From Dinoroseobacter sp039192165 (GTDB lineage Bacteria; Pseudomonadota; Alphaproteobacteria; Rhodobacterales; Rhodobacteraceae), in NCBI GenBank assembly GCA_039192165.1, contig JBCCXD010000002.1:372001-436000 (forward strand): a DNA stretch of 64,000 bases, given 5' to 3'. How positions within the stretch are numbered: position 1 is the first letter of the stretch; every line of letters starts with the position of its first letter. Under the pieces are notes generated by a model that was not told the origin of the DNA, did no database searches, and worked only from the letters and a program-made list of their open reading frames with translations. Positions 62,621 to 64,000 of the stretch are shown here, piece by piece. Both the position numbers and the translations under genes were made by a program.

Positions 62621-62789
62621 CCCCCGACTCCCTTTCCTTCGCTCGTCCTGTGCAGACCACTTTCATTTCCGGTCCACAATTCGCTACCATGGCTCTATGT
62701 TAAGCGGGTTGGCAAATTGCACTATGCCGTGTGAATTTTGTGCAGCGTGCTCATAATTTATGCAATATGAAAACACAGATCTTGGGTGA

Positions 62790-64000
62790 ATGACCGAACT
62801 GCTTACAGCGGCGCAAATGCGCGCCATTGAAACGGCAGCGATGGACAGCGGCGCAGTGACCGGCCTTGAGTTGATGGAGCGCGCCGGACGGGGCGTTGTT
62901 GAAGAAGTCTTCAAGTGGCGACCGGAGCTGGCAAAACGGGCGCACCGCGCGTCGGTCCTTTGCGGGCCGGGCAATAATGGTGGAGACGGCTACGTCGTTG
63001 CGCGGCTTCTGACGGAGCGTGGTTGGGACGTCGAAGTGCACGCGCTCACCCCTCCAAAAACCCCCGATGCTCAGGCTATGGCCAAAGCATGGGGCGGGGA
63101 TGCAATGCCGCTGGACTATAAAGCTTGGCGCGATCGTCCGGATGCGGATCTCTACATCGACGCAGTCTTCGGAACCGGACTCGCTCGTGCGCCAGAAGGT
63201 GATTTGCTCGACCTGTTTTGCTATCTGGGCGGCAGTGGTGGAGACTCTGGCTTCTTCAACCCGCGGCTAGTCGCGATCGATGCCCCCTCCGGACTTTGTA
63301 TCGACAGCGGTCGGCAATTGGCCGGAGGGCGATCAGAACCCTTCAGCAGTTCTGTGCCGCTCGCTGGTCTCACCGTAACCTTTGAGTGCCCCAAAATCGG
63401 ACATTTTCTCGCGGACGGGCCGGGCGCGTGCGGGCAGCTTGCAGTTGTTGATCTCGGACTGAGTCAATGGCGTGGGCGTAGGGCGTCGCAAAAAGGTCTG
63501 TCTAAAATAGTTCGACCCTCCCGTGTGCGTTTGGTGGATAGAAACACTTGGGCGACGCCTTGTGCCAATGACAAAATCGCGCAACTCCTGAGTTTCGAGA
63601 AGGTCCAAGGCCACAAGTTCGACCACGGGCACTGCCTTGTGGTTTCAGGTGGTCGCGGACGTACGGGCGCCGCGCGGCTTGCAGCGCGGGCAGCGCTTCG
63701 CGTTGGTGCGGGGCTTGTGACCGTTGCAGCGCCGTCAGAGGCACTTCCAGAATGCGCCGCTCAGTTGACAGCTGTTATGCTACAGGAGACCGAGACAGCC
63801 GTTGATCTGGCGCGCTGTCTTGATGATCCGCGTATCACGTCCGTCTGTATTGGTCCCGGATTGGGCTTGACGTCGGAAGATGCTGCCAAGGTTCTGGCGG
63901 TTCTGGAAAGTGGCAAATCAGCGGTGCTCGACGCAGATGCGCTGTCGCTTCTGGCCAAAGACCCGCTTCTGCAAAAAAAGCTGCACGACCGCTGTATCCT
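62790..64000 (+). CDS. nnr: Bifunctional NAD(P)HX epimerase/dehydratase (3' end off window)
   Basis: Repairs hydrated NAD(P)H. From the ATG at 62790 (MTELLTAAQMRAIE) the frame is open for 403 codons to the window edge. N-terminal epimerase domain has CGPGNNGGDGYV near 58 and DAVFGTG near 129. The ribokinase-like dehydratase domain begins near 275, with VSGGRGRTGAARLAARAALRVGAG and GPGLG; the C-terminal part is missing. Confidence 0.92.
   Translation, partial: MTELLTAAQMRAIETAAMDSGAVTGLELMERAGRGVVEEVFKWRPELAKRAHRASVLCGPGNNGGDGYVVARLLTERGWDVEVHALTPPKTPDAQAMAKAWGGDAMPLDYKAWRDRPDADLYIDAVFGTGLARAPEGDLLDLFCYLGGSGGDSGFFNPRLVAIDAPSGLCIDSGRQLAGGRSEPFSSSVPLAGLTVTFECPKIGHFLADGPGACGQLAVVDLGLSQWRGRRASQKGLSKIVRPSRVRLVDRNTWATPCANDKIAQLLSFEKVQGHKFDHGHCLVVSGGRGRTGAARLAARAALRVGAGLVTVAAPSEALPECAAQLTAVMLQETETAVDLARCLDDPRITSVCIGPGLGLTSEDAAKVLAVLESGKSAVLDADALSLLAKDPLLQKKLHDRCI

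Noticed and set aside
62621..62789. NtrC-binding site upstream of glnB
   Set aside because: TGCAC and GTGCA half-sites are present but the spacer is 17 nt, unlike the usual NtrC box, and no convincing -24/-12 promoter was found.
1..64000. CRISPR arrays, IS elements, prophage or integrase
   Set aside because: No regularly spaced repeats, transposase, integrase or phage structural gene was seen, and there was no flanking direct repeat by the tRNA.

Overview
The window looks like chromosomal DNA of a marine alphaproteobacterium of the Roseobacter group (Rhodobacteraceae). The reasons are GC-rich coding DNA, a TRAP-type DHPS (2,3-dihydroxypropane-1-sulfonate) gene cluster, a VPLPA-CTERM surface protein, a DksA with a reduced zinc motif, a yajC-secDF-Mth938-ccmABCD gene order and a glnB-glnA pair. 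No rRNA, transposase, phage gene or CRISPR array was seen. There is one tRNA (27008-27084).

Region 1 (1-14152) is a sulfonate catabolism island. A LacI regulator (hpsR) faces a long minus-strand operon across a perfect 18-bp operator. The operon runs: small membrane protein, TRAP transporter hpsKLM, hpsN, an SDR and a zinc alcohol dehydrogenase (hpsO/hpsP-like), suyA, suyB, comC and uspA. It is followed by a betaine-type ABC transporter (proX-, proV- and proW-like; proW runs off the left edge and has an unusual N-terminal extension). Together these genes would import DHPS, interconvert its enantiomers, oxidise the R form to (R)-sulfolactate and split that to pyruvate and sulfite.

Region 2 (14344-26609) starts with an Omp85-like barrel protein. 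It continues with a two-armed carbohydrate locus around a GntR regulator: an ABC importer plus a Tm-1-like protein and a class II aldolase on the minus arm, and a metallo-beta-lactamase-fold lactonase, a HAD-IIA phosphatase, a second class II aldolase and an FGGY kinase on the plus arm. Both arms carry the palindrome TTGTATACAA. I cannot assign a substrate; this is the best candidate for an undescribed pathway.

Region 3 (26610-49884) is mostly housekeeping: tRNA-Ile2(CAT), purMN, rnd, xth, an FAD monooxygenase, dksA, a MoxR-type ATPase and VWA protein with three genes between them, a VPLPA-CTERM protein, a MltB-like transglycosylase, a cNMP-binding protein, a phosphoesterase, serS, an EF-hand protein, yajC-secD-secF, an Mth938-like protein and ccmABCD. 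No ccmG follows ccmD.

Region 4 (49961-64000) holds acnA, a DUF1223 protein, a three-gene nitrile hydratase/thiocyanate hydrolase-type enzyme downstream of a lone fliG-like gene, small secreted proteins, purB, a DUF6314 protein, an alpha/beta hydrolase-OsmC fusion, a small membrane protein, glnA, glnB and the start of the NAD(P)HX repair enzyme gene.

Two patterns cut across genes. Each of the three solute-binding-protein genes is followed by an 11-12 bp hairpin before the next transporter gene. The GntR palindrome also appears a third time, upstream of acnA.
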